Source: Promineifilum sp.
Lineage (GTDB): Bacteria; Chloroflexota; Anaerolineae; Promineifilales; Promineifilaceae
Length of the DNA: 49,917 bases
Direction: 5' to 3'
Assembly: GCA_018058545.1 (NCBI GenBank)
Contig: JAGOZU010000014.1
Location: 1-49,917, forward strand
Positions 28,701-36,680 of this stretch are shown here, piece after piece. The notes under the pieces were generated by a model. That model was given only the letters and a program-made list of their open reading frames with translations. It ran no database searches and was not told the DNA's origin. Position 1 is the stretch's first letter; each line of letters starts with the position of its first letter. The translations under genes and the position numbers were made by a program.

Positions 28701-29014
28701 ACGACGCTGGCCAGCAAATAGGGGACGGCCGAGAATAACACCGTGGCGGCCGTTGCCGGGTGGCTTCTTAACAGAGGATCTCCCCAGGGGAGTGCCAGCG
28801 GAAGCAGCTGGCTCAGCGGGATCGAGGCGAGGCAAAGTCCGCCGAAAATAGCCCATTGGCCGCGACTCATGGCCCGTAGCGGTCGCCAGCCCCCCGCGCG
28901 CCACCAGACCCAGGCGATCAGGATGGCAGTCAGTGTCAATAATGCCACGGTCGCCGGTCCGCCCGACCAGGTGAAACCCCACCTCTCGCCGGCTCCCCAC
29001 AAATCATACAGCAT
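25718..29014 (-). CDS. Large membrane sensor histidine kinase
   Basis: 1098 residues. In order: about seven membrane helices (1-250), another helix and an extracellular Cache-like sensor (about 265-515), a helix, HAMP (about 537-590; TRPIAEMSRASRAIADGGG), GAF (about 610-755), PAS (about 763-870; GVIVTDQTDRVLLFNPAMERAFG), HisKA with phospho-acceptor His884 (ISHDLRSPLTIMHNY) and HATPase (NLVVNAIKYSPDSG, HDHGPGI near 1026, GSGLGLAIVKS). The layout suggests integration of an external ligand with internal signals. No response regulator gene is adjacent, so it is an orphan within this window. The start at 29014 has only a distant GAGGG upstream. It shares an overlapping divergent promoter with the Thr/Pro-rich gene. 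Confidence 0.93.
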   Translation of the reverse strand: MLYDLWGAGERWGFTWSGGPATVALLTLTAILIAWVWWRAGGWRPLRAMSRGQWAIFGGLCLASIPLSQLLPLALPWGDPLLRSHPATAATVLFSAVPYLLASVVLNAPAAILVGLLAGVGRALGQTGAPADIFMSALAAAASAILLQQNYAGRMFAALRQPVLAGALGRLVMVVGTTLIVLTQTLPRAGFFGALDLALFVALWSALPLLAEGAIGGALASAVLWIAPQWRPDRGVVPSPLDRSLQRQMGTAFLTFAASVVLLSALTAFYFSARSTEQALAEQMVDSADAAAQRLGALQGELAGTLTQFGQDPRLAAGDESAKSAMLGRMQTTPQFSAVRLMDGTGTVISAPRGEAGEAVPSELSAAEMMIAGQVLNRAEARWAAESHDGVTAVSLAVPRVDESGARSVLLARIEPDVLAEAIAGLPATGNLGSGLIVDESSRAVLVTGAKLSGDWVAPEAGQLASSLSALTGRNLYSSIDPATGARQMVYQSAVSESGWKVVTITPYAAVLRRTLSIIGPLAGLLLVISGLFYLLVASLGRNVTRPIAEMSRASRAIADGGGLERTVRSDRADEIGQLSLAFSQMQRALRQRLDELSLLLSVSIDVAATIHIDEGMAAVLQGVLRGTGAAGARAIVRNPNAPAPLSFAEGPAAESMTVLDRSVLLALRSVDELAYGSAAEIEAGLGVANPPGMALFALPLRPAGEFQGVLYLVYRQPHYFDSDERNLLRTLTGQATVLVQNAHLFAAAEGGRRRLAAILASTTNGVIVTDQTDRVLLFNPAMERAFGLRSKDVTGRPVVDMLAELDKGGALARRMSLGMSSATGEAADGKLEVEVNGRTYLAGISTVYNSSSQTMGRVAVLQDVTDLKDLDRLKSDFVAGISHDLRSPLTIMHNYASLLPVVDDPALEQEYAEKILAGIERMKRLVNDLLDLAQIEAGMNLQFDRVNPDELLAEVAQEYASIARESGLSIVVEASGTPATVADPDLLRRAITNLVVNAIKYSPDSGSLVLQAEAKGKEIVLSVHDHGPGIVAGDQSHLFEKFYRGRMSTADRAKGSGLGLAIVKSVADLHDGRVWFESVPGEGSAFYLAIPHKTYPS

Positions 29015-29085
29015 TGACGTCCGTTTTCCCTCTCTGCCGCCTGTGAATAGTCTTTGCTACTCGTCATTATGTCAGGTCATTATTC

Positions 29086-29114
29086 AGTATAACAGCCCAT
29101 AACTAATTTGTCAT
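29086..29114 (-). promoter_or_regulatory. Promoter of the histidine kinase gene
   Basis: On the minus strand ATGACA (29114-29109), a 17-base spacer and TATACT (29091-29086) form a good sigma-70-like promoter. Transcription would start near 29079, giving a leader of about 65 bases. Its -35 box overlaps the -35 of the divergent promoter. Confidence 0.6.
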
Positions 29115-29136
29115 TTCATAGGTAGTTCATTATGAT
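29108..29136 (+). promoter_or_regulatory. Promoter of the Thr/Pro-rich gene
   Basis: TTGTCA (29108-29113), a 17-base spacer and TATGAT (29131-29136) precede ATG 29145 by eight bases. The predicted mRNA would begin within two or three bases of the start codon. The -35 shares bases with that of the histidine kinase promoter on the other strand. Confidence 0.6.
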
Positions 29137-29144
29137 TGCGATCT

Positions 29145-29627
29145 ATGGATACACGCCGCCGGACCTATGCCATTCTGGTTGGCATCATCCTCCTGACTGT
29201 CCCGTGCTACTTGTCCGGCATCGCCTTGCTGTCTCGCGCTCCCGGGCGGCTCGAGGCTACACCGACGCCAACAGCCACCGGAGAGCCGACGGCTACGCCG
29301 ACCGACGAGGCCACCCGGCCACCGCCGGCGATTATCTCGGTGACGCCGCCCACGACTCCCACGCCCCAGATCACCGTCACGCCCTCCAGCACGCCTACGT
29401 TTACGCCGACGCCCAACCCAACAGCGACGGCTACCGATACGCCGACGCCGACCCCGACATCGACGGAAACCCCGACGGCCACGGCGACCCCGACGGCCAC
29501 GCCGACGGAGACTCCGACGCCGACGGAGACTCCCACGGAAACGCCGACAGCGACCGAGACCCCGACTCCGGAGGGAACCGCGACGGCCACCGAAACCGCC
29601 ACACCGGAGGCGACGGCCACGCCCTGA
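29145..29627 (+). CDS. Membrane-anchored Thr/Pro-rich stalk protein
   Basis: 160 residues. An N-terminal membrane segment ([22 protein letters not shown]) is followed by about 125 residues consisting almost wholly of Thr, Pro, Ala, Glu and Ser in TPT/TAT/TET units. Cys after VP lacks a proper lipobox, so a plain membrane anchor is more likely than a lipoprotein. Such low-complexity segments are common as extracellular stalks in Chloroflexota and may be O-glycosylated; no catalytic domain follows. DNA in this stretch is a degenerate ACG-rich trinucleotide repeat. It precedes the first M42 peptidase by 31 bases. Confidence 0.65.
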   Translation: MDTRRRTYAILVGIILLTVPCYLSGIALLSRAPGRLEATPTPTATGEPTATPTDEATRPPPAIISVTPPTTPTPQITVTPSSTPTFTPTPNPTATATDTPTPTPTSTETPTATATPTATPTETPTPTETPTETPTATETPTPEGTATATETATPEATATP

Positions 29628-29658
29628 TCCCGGGTGTCGATGAATAAGGATCTTCGCA

Positions 29659-30774
29659 ATGGAAACATTTGACCTTCTGAAGAAGCTATCTGAAGCCCCC
29701 GGGCCTACCGGGGACGAACGCGGCATCGCCGCCGTTGTTGAGGAAGTCTGGCGGCCGTTCGTCGATCAGGTCATCGCCGATCGTGTCGGCAGCCTGGTGG
29801 GCGTCAAGCGCGGCATCGGCCCCGACGACCGTCCCCGTCCGTCCGTCCTGCTGGCTGCCCATCAGGATGAACTGGGGCTAATGGTCACCCGAATTGTCGA
29901 GTATCAGGGCAGCGGCTTTCTGCGGGTGATCAATCTGGGTGGCGTGGATCGACGGCAACTCATGGGCCAGACGGCCGTTGTGCATGGCGTTCGGCCGCTG
30001 ACAGGCGTGCTGGGAACACTGCCCGACGCCTATCTGCCCCCGAAGAAACGGGGCCAGTCCATCACCTGGGACGAACTGATCCTCGATGTCGGTTTGCCGG
30101 CCGATCAACTGCGCGAACTGGTGTCAGTGGGGGACTTTGTCACCTTTCGCCAGTCGTTGCGCCGCTTGCAGAACGGCCGCGTTACCGGTAAGGCACTCGA
30201 TAATCGCGCTTCCCTCGCCGCCGTCACCATCTGTCTGGAACAACTGCAGGAACGTCGCCATTCATGGGACGTGATTGCGGTGGCTACGGCGCAGGAGGAG
30301 GAGACGTTTTTGGGAGCCTATACCAGCGCCTATAGCCGGAGGCCGGACGCAGCCATCGTCATTGACGTGAGTCACGCCAAAGGCCCCGGGGCCAACGACA
30401 GCGATCTGGCGGAGTTGGGCGGCGGACCGATCCTCGACATCGGCGTCAACGTTCATCCCGGCCTCTATAAAGCCTTGTGCGAGGCGGCCGGATCGATCGA
30501 GATGAGTATTCAGACCGGCGTGCACGGCCGCGCCAGTGGAACCGACGCATACGCTATCCAGATCACGGGCGGGGGAATCCCCACCGGGCTGGTGTCCATA
30601 CCGCTGCGCTATATGCACACGATGGTCGAAACGGCCGATTTGAACGACATCGAGCGAGTCGGCCGCCTGTTGGCCGAGACGATCGCCCGGATGGATGACG
30701 ACTTCTTGCCGGGCATCAGGGATGAGCTGATGCGGCCGCGCAATGGCGAGGAGTCGAATCAGGCGAAGGAATGA
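29659..30774 (+). CDS. M42-family aminopeptidase (copy 1, divergent)
   Basis: 371 residues. M42 peptidases are dinuclear-metal aminopeptidases forming large tetrahedral dodecamers. Metal and catalytic residues are in place: AAHQDELGL (His and Asp; usually AHMDE), GKALDNRASLAAV (bridging Asp), AQEEETFLGAY (catalytic and metal Glu; usually QEEVGxRGA), DVSHAKGPG (Asp) and RYMHTMVETADL (last His). The departures at the QEEVG loop set it apart from the next two copies. AAGGAT precedes ATG 29659. Its stop TGA overlaps the ATG cluster of the next gene. Substrate specificity (acidic, basic or hydrophobic residues) is not readable. Confidence 0.88.
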   Translation: METFDLLKKLSEAPGPTGDERGIAAVVEEVWRPFVDQVIADRVGSLVGVKRGIGPDDRPRPSVLLAAHQDELGLMVTRIVEYQGSGFLRVINLGGVDRRQLMGQTAVVHGVRPLTGVLGTLPDAYLPPKKRGQSITWDELILDVGLPADQLRELVSVGDFVTFRQSLRRLQNGRVTGKALDNRASLAAVTICLEQLQERRHSWDVIAVATAQEEETFLGAYTSAYSRRPDAAIVIDVSHAKGPGANDSDLAELGGGPILDIGVNVHPGLYKALCEAAGSIEMSIQTGVHGRASGTDAYAIQITGGGIPTGLVSIPLRYMHTMVETADLNDIERVGRLLAETIARMDDDFLPGIRDELMRPRNGEESNQAKE

Positions 30775-30779
30775 TGGGT

Positions 30780-31823
30780 ATGAACGACCTGTTGAAGCAA
30801 CTAACCGAAGTGGCCGGCGTCTCCGGTGACGAAAACGACGTCCGGCGGATGATCCGTGACCTCATCGCCGACCATGTCGATGAGTGGTCGGTCGATACGA
30901 TGGGCAACCTGCTGGCCACCCGGCGCGGCACGGGGCAATACGACCTGCGCGTCCTCGTCGATGCTCATATGGATGAGGTCGGCCTGATCGTCACTGATAT
31001 CGACTCCAGCGGCATGCTTGGCTTCGTCTCTATCGGCGGCTTTGACGACCGGGCCTTGTTGGGCAAGATCGTCAGGGTAGGCCCCAACGGGGTGGTCGGC
31101 GTCATCGGGGCGCGGGCCGTCCATCTCCTCAAGGCGGGCGAGATGTCCAAGGTGGTCCGGCAGGACGCCATGCGCATCGACATCGGCGCCCGGAGCAAGG
31201 AGTCCGCCGGGGGCAAGGTGAAAGTCGGCGACCGCGCCGCATTCGTAACCGAGTATGAGGAACTGGAGGGGGGCCGCGCGGCCATCGGGAAGGCGTTCGA
31301 CAATCGCGCCGGGTGTGCGGCGCTCATCGAACTGTTGCGTGGCGAGCGGTACCCGTTCGATATTATCGCGGCCTTCAGCGTACAGGAGGAGGTCGGCCTG
31401 CGCGGGGCGAGAGTTGCCTCTGCCGGCGTCCGGCCCGATGTGGCTCTGGTGCTGGAATGCACCCCCGCCTATGACCAACCCAAGGAAGGGGACGTCAGTT
31501 CCAACGTCGTCATGGGCAAGGGCGTCTCGGTCTATGTGATGGACGCGGGCACGATTCAGGACCCCCGGCTGGTGGCTCACGTGATGGCCACAGCCGACGC
31601 CCACGGCATCCCTTACCAAGTGCGGCAACCCGGCGGCGGCGGCACCAACACCGGGGCTATCCAGCGCGCCGGAGCCGGTATCCCCGCGGCCACGCTGGCT
31701 GTTCCCGGCCGCTATGCCCATACACCGTCGCTGATGATCAGCCTGGACGATTACGAGAATATGATCCGCCTGGCCGACGCCGTTCTGCGCGGCCTGACGC
31801 CCGACACCTTGCGCCGCGAATGA
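30780..31823 (+). CDS. M42-family aminopeptidase (copy 2)
   Basis: 347 residues from ATG 30780, chosen over the ATGs at 30771 and 30774 because GAAGGA (30765-30770) is nine bases upstream and the N-terminus then matches copy 3 (MNDLLKQLTEVAGVSGDENDVR). The metal site is canonical: DAHMDEVGLIV, GKAFDNRAGCAAL, VQEEVGLRGARVA, a Glu in VLECTPAYD and RYAHTPSLMISLDD. It likely cuts N-terminal residues from peptides in the cytoplasm as a dodecamer, perhaps co-assembled with its neighbours, but co-assembly is inference. Confidence 0.92.
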   Translation: MNDLLKQLTEVAGVSGDENDVRRMIRDLIADHVDEWSVDTMGNLLATRRGTGQYDLRVLVDAHMDEVGLIVTDIDSSGMLGFVSIGGFDDRALLGKIVRVGPNGVVGVIGARAVHLLKAGEMSKVVRQDAMRIDIGARSKESAGGKVKVGDRAAFVTEYEELEGGRAAIGKAFDNRAGCAALIELLRGERYPFDIIAAFSVQEEVGLRGARVASAGVRPDVALVLECTPAYDQPKEGDVSSNVVMGKGVSVYVMDAGTIQDPRLVAHVMATADAHGIPYQVRQPGGGGTNTGAIQRAGAGIPAATLAVPGRYAHTPSLMISLDDYENMIRLADAVLRGLTPDTLRRE

Positions 31824-31853
31824 GCGGCCGATATCCGGAGAGACAGAAATAAC

Positions 31854-32858
31854 ATGAACGATCTCATTCGCACATTGACTGAAGCCTACGGCCCATCCGG
31901 CTTTGAAGACGAGGTACGCGACCTGATCCGCCCCATTGTGGAGCCACTGGCCGACGAGATCACCGTTGACGCCATGGGCAATCTTATCGCGTTCAAGCGC
32001 GCCAAAGGCGGAAAACTGAACCCGCTCAAGGTCATGGTCGCCGCCCACATGGACGAGATAGGCATCATGGCGAGCCACATCACCGAGAAGGGCTTTTTGC
32101 GCTTCACCAATATCGGCGGCGTCTTCCCCAACACGTTGCTTGCCGGCCGGGTGCGATTTGCCAACGGCACGATTGGCGTCATCGGCAGTGATCAGCTGGA
32201 TGATATGAGTTCAATCCACCCGCTTAACAAGCATTTCATCGATGTCGGCGCGACCAGCCGCGAGGATTGCCCGGTTCGTGTCGGCGATGCCGCCCACTTC
32301 TATCGGCCGTTCGAGGCCCGCGGCCGCCATCTGACGGCCAAGAGCATGGACGATCGCATCGGCTGCGCCATCGCCATTGAGGCGATGCGCCGGCTGCCCG
32401 ATGCGGTCGAGCATGATCTCTATTTCGTTTTCAGCGTGCAGGAGGAAGTCGGCACGCGAGGCGCGGAGGTGGCGGCCAATGGTATTTTGCCCGACGTCAG
32501 CATCGCCCTCGATGTGACTCGCACGGGCGATATACCGGAAGCGCGGCCGATGGATGTGCGTCTGGGCGACGGCCCGGCGATCAAGGTCAAGGATAGTGGC
32601 ATGATCGCCCATCCCGGCCTCGTCCGTCTCATGCGCCAACGCGCCACGGAGGCGGGGATTAGTTACCAAATGGAAGTGCTGGAGCATGGCTCAACGGATG
32701 CCCGCTCGATGCAGGTGGCCGGGCCGGGCAGCGTCGCCGGTTGCATCTCCGTTCCTTGTCGCTATCTCCACACGACCAGCGAAACGCTGGATGCGGAGGA
32801 TGTGGAAGGATGCGTCGCGCTGCTGGTGGCTGTGTTGTCGGGAGAGATTGATTTATAG
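31854..32858 (+). CDS. M42-family aminopeptidase (copy 3)
   Basis: 334 residues. Canonical M42 motifs: AAHMDEIGIMA, KSMDDRIGCAIAIEA, VQEEVGTRGAEVAA, IALDVTRTGD and RYLHTTSETLDAED. GGAGAG lies about 16 bases upstream of the ATG. It is the last of three tandem paralogues on one strand and is convergent with the RluD-type gene 16 bases away. The Asp (ALDVT) in place of copy 2's Glu (VLECT) in the metal-site loop could mean different specificity between copies. Confidence 0.92.
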   Translation: MNDLIRTLTEAYGPSGFEDEVRDLIRPIVEPLADEITVDAMGNLIAFKRAKGGKLNPLKVMVAAHMDEIGIMASHITEKGFLRFTNIGGVFPNTLLAGRVRFANGTIGVIGSDQLDDMSSIHPLNKHFIDVGATSREDCPVRVGDAAHFYRPFEARGRHLTAKSMDDRIGCAIAIEAMRRLPDAVEHDLYFVFSVQEEVGTRGAEVAANGILPDVSIALDVTRTGDIPEARPMDVRLGDGPAIKVKDSGMIAHPGLVRLMRQRATEAGISYQMEVLEHGSTDARSMQVAGPGSVAGCISVPCRYLHTTSETLDAEDVEGCVALLVAVLSGEIDL

Positions 32859-32874
32859 GGGGCGATGACCGTCC

Positions 32875-33831
32875 CTAAACCAGATTGGCTGAGAGGGAGT
32901 CCAGCATCGTGGACAGGTCATCCGGTAATTCAGCGGTGATGTGCAGCTCAACGTCATCCGACGGCCGCCGGAAAGTCAACTCGGCCGCATGAAGGAAGTG
33001 GCGCTTTAGCCCTGATTTGTCCTTGCGTCGCCCGTAGATGTTGTCCCCGGCGATGGGGAAACCGATGTAGGCCATGTGGACGCGAATCTGGTGCTTGCGC
33101 CCCGTGTGCGGACGGCACTCCACCAGGGTGTAGTCGTGGAAGTAGGTGAGCGCCCGGAAGGCGGTTTGGGCGGGGCGTGAATCCCCTGCCTCCGAGGGAA
33201 CGACAGCCATCTTTTGCCGGTGGCGCGGGTCGCGGCCGATGGGGGCGTCGATGATGGCTTCCGGCGGTTGCAGCGAGCCGTGCACCAGCGCCAGATAGGC
33301 CTTGCTCACCGTCCTTTGTTTGAACTGATTCTGCAATTGCCACAACGCCCGATCGTGTTTGGCGGCGACGATCAGCCCGGATGTATCCTTGTCCAGCCGG
33401 TGGACGATACCCGGTCGTCGCTCGCCGCCCACGCCCTCCAGATCGGGACAGTGAGCCAGCAGCGCGTTCACCAGCGTGCCTCCGGCGTGGCCCAGCGACG
33501 GATGAACCACCATCCCCGCCGGCTTGTTGACGACAATGAGATCGCTGTCCTCGTAGCGAATGTCCAGAGGGATGCTCTCCGCGGCGATCTCCGGCTCGAC
33601 GACGGCGGGGATCGAGGCTATCAGGATTTCGCCGCCGGCGATGCGATAGCTGGGCCGGGCGCGCACGCCGTCCACCGTCACCAGGCCCTCGCGAATGAGC
33701 TTCTGCCATTGCATCCGCGACAGTGCGGGCAGGGTCTCACTCAGCGCGCGGTCCAGTCGCTCGCCCACGGCCTCGAGGGTGATCTCTATCGTCTGATTAT
33801 AGGGAGAGGGGGATGAATCCACAGATTTCAC
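32875..33831 (-). CDS. rluD: RluD/RluA-family 23S rRNA pseudouridine synthase
   Basis: 318 residues if begun at GTG 33831. An N-terminal S4 RNA-binding domain (ERLDRALSETLPALSRMQWQKLIREGLVTVDG) is followed by the synthase domain with catalytic Asp147 in HRLDKDTSG, then RRLF-type RPHTGRKHQIRVH. It converts uridines in 23S rRNA helix 69 if a true RluD. The start is doubtful: GTG 33831 has no Shine-Dalgarno and lies in a decamer repeat, while a TATAAT box (33801-33796) in the same frame sits six bases before an ATA codon at 33789, where the family's usual N-terminus begins. Starting there gives 304 residues. Confidence 0.9.
   Translation of the reverse strand: MKSVDSSPSPYNQTIEITLEAVGERLDRALSETLPALSRMQWQKLIREGLVTVDGVRARPSYRIAGGEILIASIPAVVEPEIAAESIPLDIRYEDSDLIVVNKPAGMVVHPSLGHAGGTLVNALLAHCPDLEGVGGERRPGIVHRLDKDTSGLIVAAKHDRALWQLQNQFKQRTVSKAYLALVHGSLQPPEAIIDAPIGRDPRHRQKMAVVPSEAGDSRPAQTAFRALTYFHDYTLVECRPHTGRKHQIRVHMAYIGFPIAGDNIYGRRKDKSGLKRHFLHAAELTFRRPSDDVELHITAELPDDLSTMLDSLSANLV
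33787..33801 (-). promoter_or_regulatory. -10 box within the annotated 5' end of rluD
   Basis: On the minus strand TATAAT (33801-33796), six bases and then ATA (33789-33787) repeat the layout seen at yifB, lspA and clpS, except for the start codon. No -35 is evident at 16-18 bp. If real, the ORF begins at 33789 rather than 33831. Confidence 0.4.
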
Positions 33832-33969
33832 AGATGATGCAGGTTGAGAAGAAGATATTCTGAACCCGGGAAAGCGGAATAAGGTTAAAGTTGATTGGAA
33901 TAGCGTCTCAAACTCCAGGGGCTATTTTGGCCGTCGGTCGGATGGAGTCGCTGCCGATTATAAAGCAGT

Positions 33970-34707
33970 TCAATTTTTTTCAAAAAACACCCGCCAGGCA
34001 AATCGCGGCAGGGCCAACATCCGTCGCCAGCGCCATGGCTCCTTGTACAGCCGGTGGAGCCATTCCAGCCCCATGTCCTGCGCCCATTGCGGGGCGCGAA
34101 CCGAGCGGCCGGTGATGAAGTCGAGCGACCCGCCCACGCCGAGGGCCACGCGCACGGCGGGCAGATTGTCCCGATTGCGATCGATCCACTTGTCCTGCTT
34201 CGGCGCGCCATAGGCCACGAAAAGAAGCGCGGCCCCACTGTCGTTGATGCGGCGCACGATTGCATCGTTTTCCTCGGCCGCAGGCGAGCCGGCATACGTT
34301 CCGGCGATAGTCAGGCCCGGATAGCGTTCGCCCAGTGCGTGTGCCGCTTCCTCGGCCACGCCGGGAGCCGCTCCCAGCAGAAAGAGAGGCCAGCCCTTCG
34401 CCGCCGCCAGCTCGGCCAGGCGGTAGACCAGTTCCGAGCCGGGCACGCGCTCCGGCAACGGACGTCCCTGCCGTCGCGCCGCGTAGAGCAGGCCCACCCC
34501 GTCGGGCAGGCACAGATCGGCCGACTGCAGGATATGGCGAAAGCCGGCGTCGTTTTGCGCTGTCATGACGAACTCCGGGTTGACGGTGGCGATCTGGTGC
34601 AGGCGCGGCTCGGCCATGTATTGCTCAACGAGGGCCAGGGTCTGCGCCATCGTCACGGCGTGGACGGGGATGTTGAGGATGGAAATGGCTTCAGGTGGTG
34701 CGATCAC
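33970..34707 (-). CDS. WecG/TagA/CpsF-family glycosyltransferase
   Basis: 245 residues from GTG 34707, which overlaps the upstream stop (GTGA) and has GGAGG seven bases before. Family motifs: [43 protein letters not shown] and [17 protein letters not shown], with the hallmark Asp of PDG and the closing [22 protein letters not shown]. Enzymes of this family transfer N-acetylmannosamine or a related uronate to GlcNAc-PP-undecaprenol. The WecA/TagO-like gene at 37339 could supply that acceptor. It is the last gene of the ruvB operon. Donor sugar not determined. Confidence 0.9.
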   Translation of the reverse strand: MIAPPEAISILNIPVHAVTMAQTLALVEQYMAEPRLHQIATVNPEFVMTAQNDAGFRHILQSADLCLPDGVGLLYAARRQGRPLPERVPGSELVYRLAELAAAKGWPLFLLGAAPGVAEEAAHALGERYPGLTIAGTYAGSPAAEENDAIVRRINDSGAALLFVAYGAPKQDKWIDRNRDNLPAVRVALGVGGSLDFITGRSVRAPQWAQDMGLEWLHRLYKEPWRWRRMLALPRFAWRVFFEKN

Positions 34708-35273
34708 CTCGGCACCTCCGCGCCTCTTCTCCCCCGCTCCTCTACCTCCCGCCACTCGCCCGGCAGCAGCCCTTCAAGCGTCCACTCGCCGATGGCCCAG
34801 CGGATGAGGCGTAGCGTGGGATGGCCGACGGCGGCCGTCATGCGTCTGACCTGTCGGTTGCGTCCCTCGGTCAGGGTCAGCTCCAGCCACGACGTGGGGA
34901 TGTTACGGCGGTAGCGAATGGGTGGCGTGCGCGGCCACACGTCCGGCTCGGCCATGAGGCGTGCGCGGGCGGGGGCGGTGAGGCCGTCGCCAAGCTTGAC
35001 GCCGCCGCGCAGCCGGGAGATGGCGCGCTGGTCGGGCGTACCTTCCACCTGCGCCCAGTAGACTTTGGGGTATTTCTGGCGGGGATCGGCGATGGCGTGT
35101 TGCAGGCGGCCGTCGCCGGTCAGCAATAACAGACCCTCGCTGTCGAAATCCAGCCGCCCGGCGGCGTAGACCTCCGGCACGGGGATATAGTCGGCCAGTG
35201 TCGGCCGTCCTTCGCGATCGGTGAACTGGCACATCACGCGAAAGGGTTTGTTGAATAAAATCAGGCGGCTCAA
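34704..35273 (-). CDS. RsuA/RluE-family pseudouridine synthase
   Basis: 189 residues without an S4 domain, as in E. coli RluE. The catalytic motif [19 protein letters not shown] carries the Asp, and [22 protein letters not shown] is the closing RNA-binding motif. RluE-type enzymes modify a single uridine in 23S rRNA; which site is targeted here is inferred only. It sits between DUF2905 and the WecG-like gene, overlapping the latter by four bases. The last ten residues are Arg/Glu/Gly-rich and are coded by polypurine sequence similar to the repeat inside the GT-C gene. Confidence 0.9.
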   Translation of the reverse strand: MSRLILFNKPFRVMCQFTDREGRPTLADYIPVPEVYAAGRLDFDSEGLLLLTGDGRLQHAIADPRQKYPKVYWAQVEGTPDQRAISRLRGGVKLGDGLTAPARARLMAEPDVWPRTPPIRYRRNIPTSWLELTLTEGRNRQVRRMTAAVGHPTLRLIRWAIGEWTLEGLLPGEWREVEERGRRGAEVPR

Positions 35274-35280
35274 GGGTCGA

Positions 35281-35508
35281 TCAGCGGCGAAAGATGCGCA
35301 GGACGATGTTCAGCAGGATGGTGCCGAGTATGCTGACCAGGATCATCGTCGCCAGCGGGAAGTAGACCTTGTAATTTTCGCCTTCGAAGCGCATGTCGCC
35401 GGGCAGGTTGCCCAGCCACGGCAGATAGCGGTTGGCGACAAGGATGACCAGGCCGCAAAAGGCGATGGCCAGGCCGATGATGAGCAGGAGACGGCCGAAT
35501 TCAACCAT
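35281..35508 (-). CDS. DUF2905 small membrane protein
   Basis: 75 residues with two membrane helices ([19 protein letters not shown] and [21 protein letters not shown]) joined by the conserved [26 protein letters not shown] loop that defines DUF2905. The family has no known function and is often found beside ruvB, as here, where it begins three bases after the ruvB stop. Confidence 0.9.
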   Translation of the reverse strand: MVEFGRLLLIIGLAIAFCGLVILVANRYLPWLGNLPGDMRFEGENYKVYFPLATMILVSILGTILLNIVLRIFRR

Positions 35509-35511
35509 GAG

Positions 35512-36579
35512 CTATTCTCCGGGCGGGGCATCGAACAAGGAGCGCTGCGGCCCGCGTGGGCCGTTTTCAGGGGCCGGCAGGTTGAGATGGCTGTAGGCGT
35601 TGACCGAGGCGATACGCCCCCGCGAGGTCCGCTCCAGAAAACCGAGCTGCAGCAAGTAGGGTTCGACGACATCCATGATCGTGTCCGACTCCTCGCTGAT
35701 GGATGCGGCGATCGTTTCCAGTCCAACCGGACCGCCGCCGAACTTCTCGATGATGGCTCGCAGCACGCGCCGGTCAAGATCGTCGAGGCCCAGGCCGTCG
35801 ATCTCCATCAGGTCGAGCGCGGCCACGGCCGTCTCGTGGGTGATCTCCCCGTCGCCGCGTACCTGAGCGTAGTCGCGAACGCGCCGCAGCAGGCGCAGGG
35901 CTACGCGCGGCGTGCCGCGGGCGCGACGGGCGATCTCGACCGTCCCCATCGGCTCGATGGGCACTTCCAGAATGCGCGCGCCCCGGTTGACGATCTCCTC
36001 CATCGCCGCCTGGTCATAGAAATCCATGCGATAGACCGCGCCGAAGCGGGCGCGCAGCGGGGCGGTCATCAGCGCCAGCCGGGTGGTCGCGCCCACAACC
36101 GTGAAGCGCGGCAGCTTGAGCCGGACGTTCTTGGCCCCCGGCCCCTTGCCGACGATCAGGTCAAGCACGAAATCTTCCATCGCTGGGTAGAGAATTTCCT
36201 CCACCGGGCGGCTGAGGCGGTGGACTTCGTCGATGAACAGGATGTCGCCGCTGCGCATGTTGGACAGAATGGCGGCCAGATCGCCGGAGTGTTCGATGGC
36301 CGGGCCGGCCGTATGGCGGATGTTGGCCCCCATCTCGTTGGCGACGACCTGGGCCAGCGTGGTCTTGCCCAGCCCCGGCGGGCCATGGAACAGCACGTGG
36401 TCAAGCGGTTCGCTCCGGCCCCGTGCGGCGTCGATCAGGATGCGCAGGTTATCCTTCAGCCGTTCCTGGCCGGTGAACTGGGAGAGGTGCTGCGGCCGCA
36501 GCATCGTGTCGAGGCCGATGTCGCCGGCTTTCTGCTGCGGGGCGAGCGGCCGGTCGGCCGGGGTTCCGGGTGTCGTCAT
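35512..36579 (-). CDS. ruvB: Holliday junction branch migration ATPase RuvB
   Basis: 355 residues from ATG 36579. RuvB hexamers drive branch migration of Holliday junctions with RuvA. Walker A GPPGLGKT at 66-73, Walker [11 protein letters not shown] near 111-120, sensor GATTR and the C-terminal winged helix ([23 protein letters not shown]) are intact. A TATAAT box (36607-36602) and an AAGGA Shine-Dalgarno precede the start, so this gene has a conventional short leader. It heads the operon ruvB, DUF2905, rluE-like, wecG-like. ruvA and ruvC are not in the window. Confidence 0.97.
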   Translation of the reverse strand: MTTPGTPADRPLAPQQKAGDIGLDTMLRPQHLSQFTGQERLKDNLRILIDAARGRSEPLDHVLFHGPPGLGKTTLAQVVANEMGANIRHTAGPAIEHSGDLAAILSNMRSGDILFIDEVHRLSRPVEEILYPAMEDFVLDLIVGKGPGAKNVRLKLPRFTVVGATTRLALMTAPLRARFGAVYRMDFYDQAAMEEIVNRGARILEVPIEPMGTVEIARRARGTPRVALRLLRRVRDYAQVRGDGEITHETAVAALDLMEIDGLGLDDLDRRVLRAIIEKFGGGPVGLETIAASISEESDTIMDVVEPYLLQLGFLERTSRGRIASVNAYSHLNLPAPENGPRGPQRSLFDAPPGE

Positions 36580-36601
36580 ACGATCCTTGTCCAACAGGGC
36601 G

Positions 36602-36607
36602 ATTATA
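36602..36607 (-). promoter_or_regulatory. -10 box of ruvB
   Basis: TATAAT on the minus strand would start a transcript near 36595, about 16 bases before the ruvB ATG, enough room for the AAGGA Shine-Dalgarno. No convincing -35 is seen. Confidence 0.5.
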
Positions 36608-36674
36608 CGCCAAGTGGGACAGGATGGGTATTTGTGGCTGACCTGCGCTTTCTCGCATTGCCGCTCATGTTGGT

Positions 36675-36680
36675 TACAAT
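36675..36680 (+). promoter_or_regulatory. -10 box of upp
   Basis: TACAAT at 36675-36680 would give a start near 36687 and a leader of about 22 bases carrying AAGGGAG before the upp ATG. No convincing -35 is seen. Confidence 0.45.

Noticed and set aside
29240-29627. Short spaced repeats resembling a CRISPR array
   Set aside because: They are in-frame TPT/TAT codon repeats in a stalk protein, not direct repeats with unique spacers.
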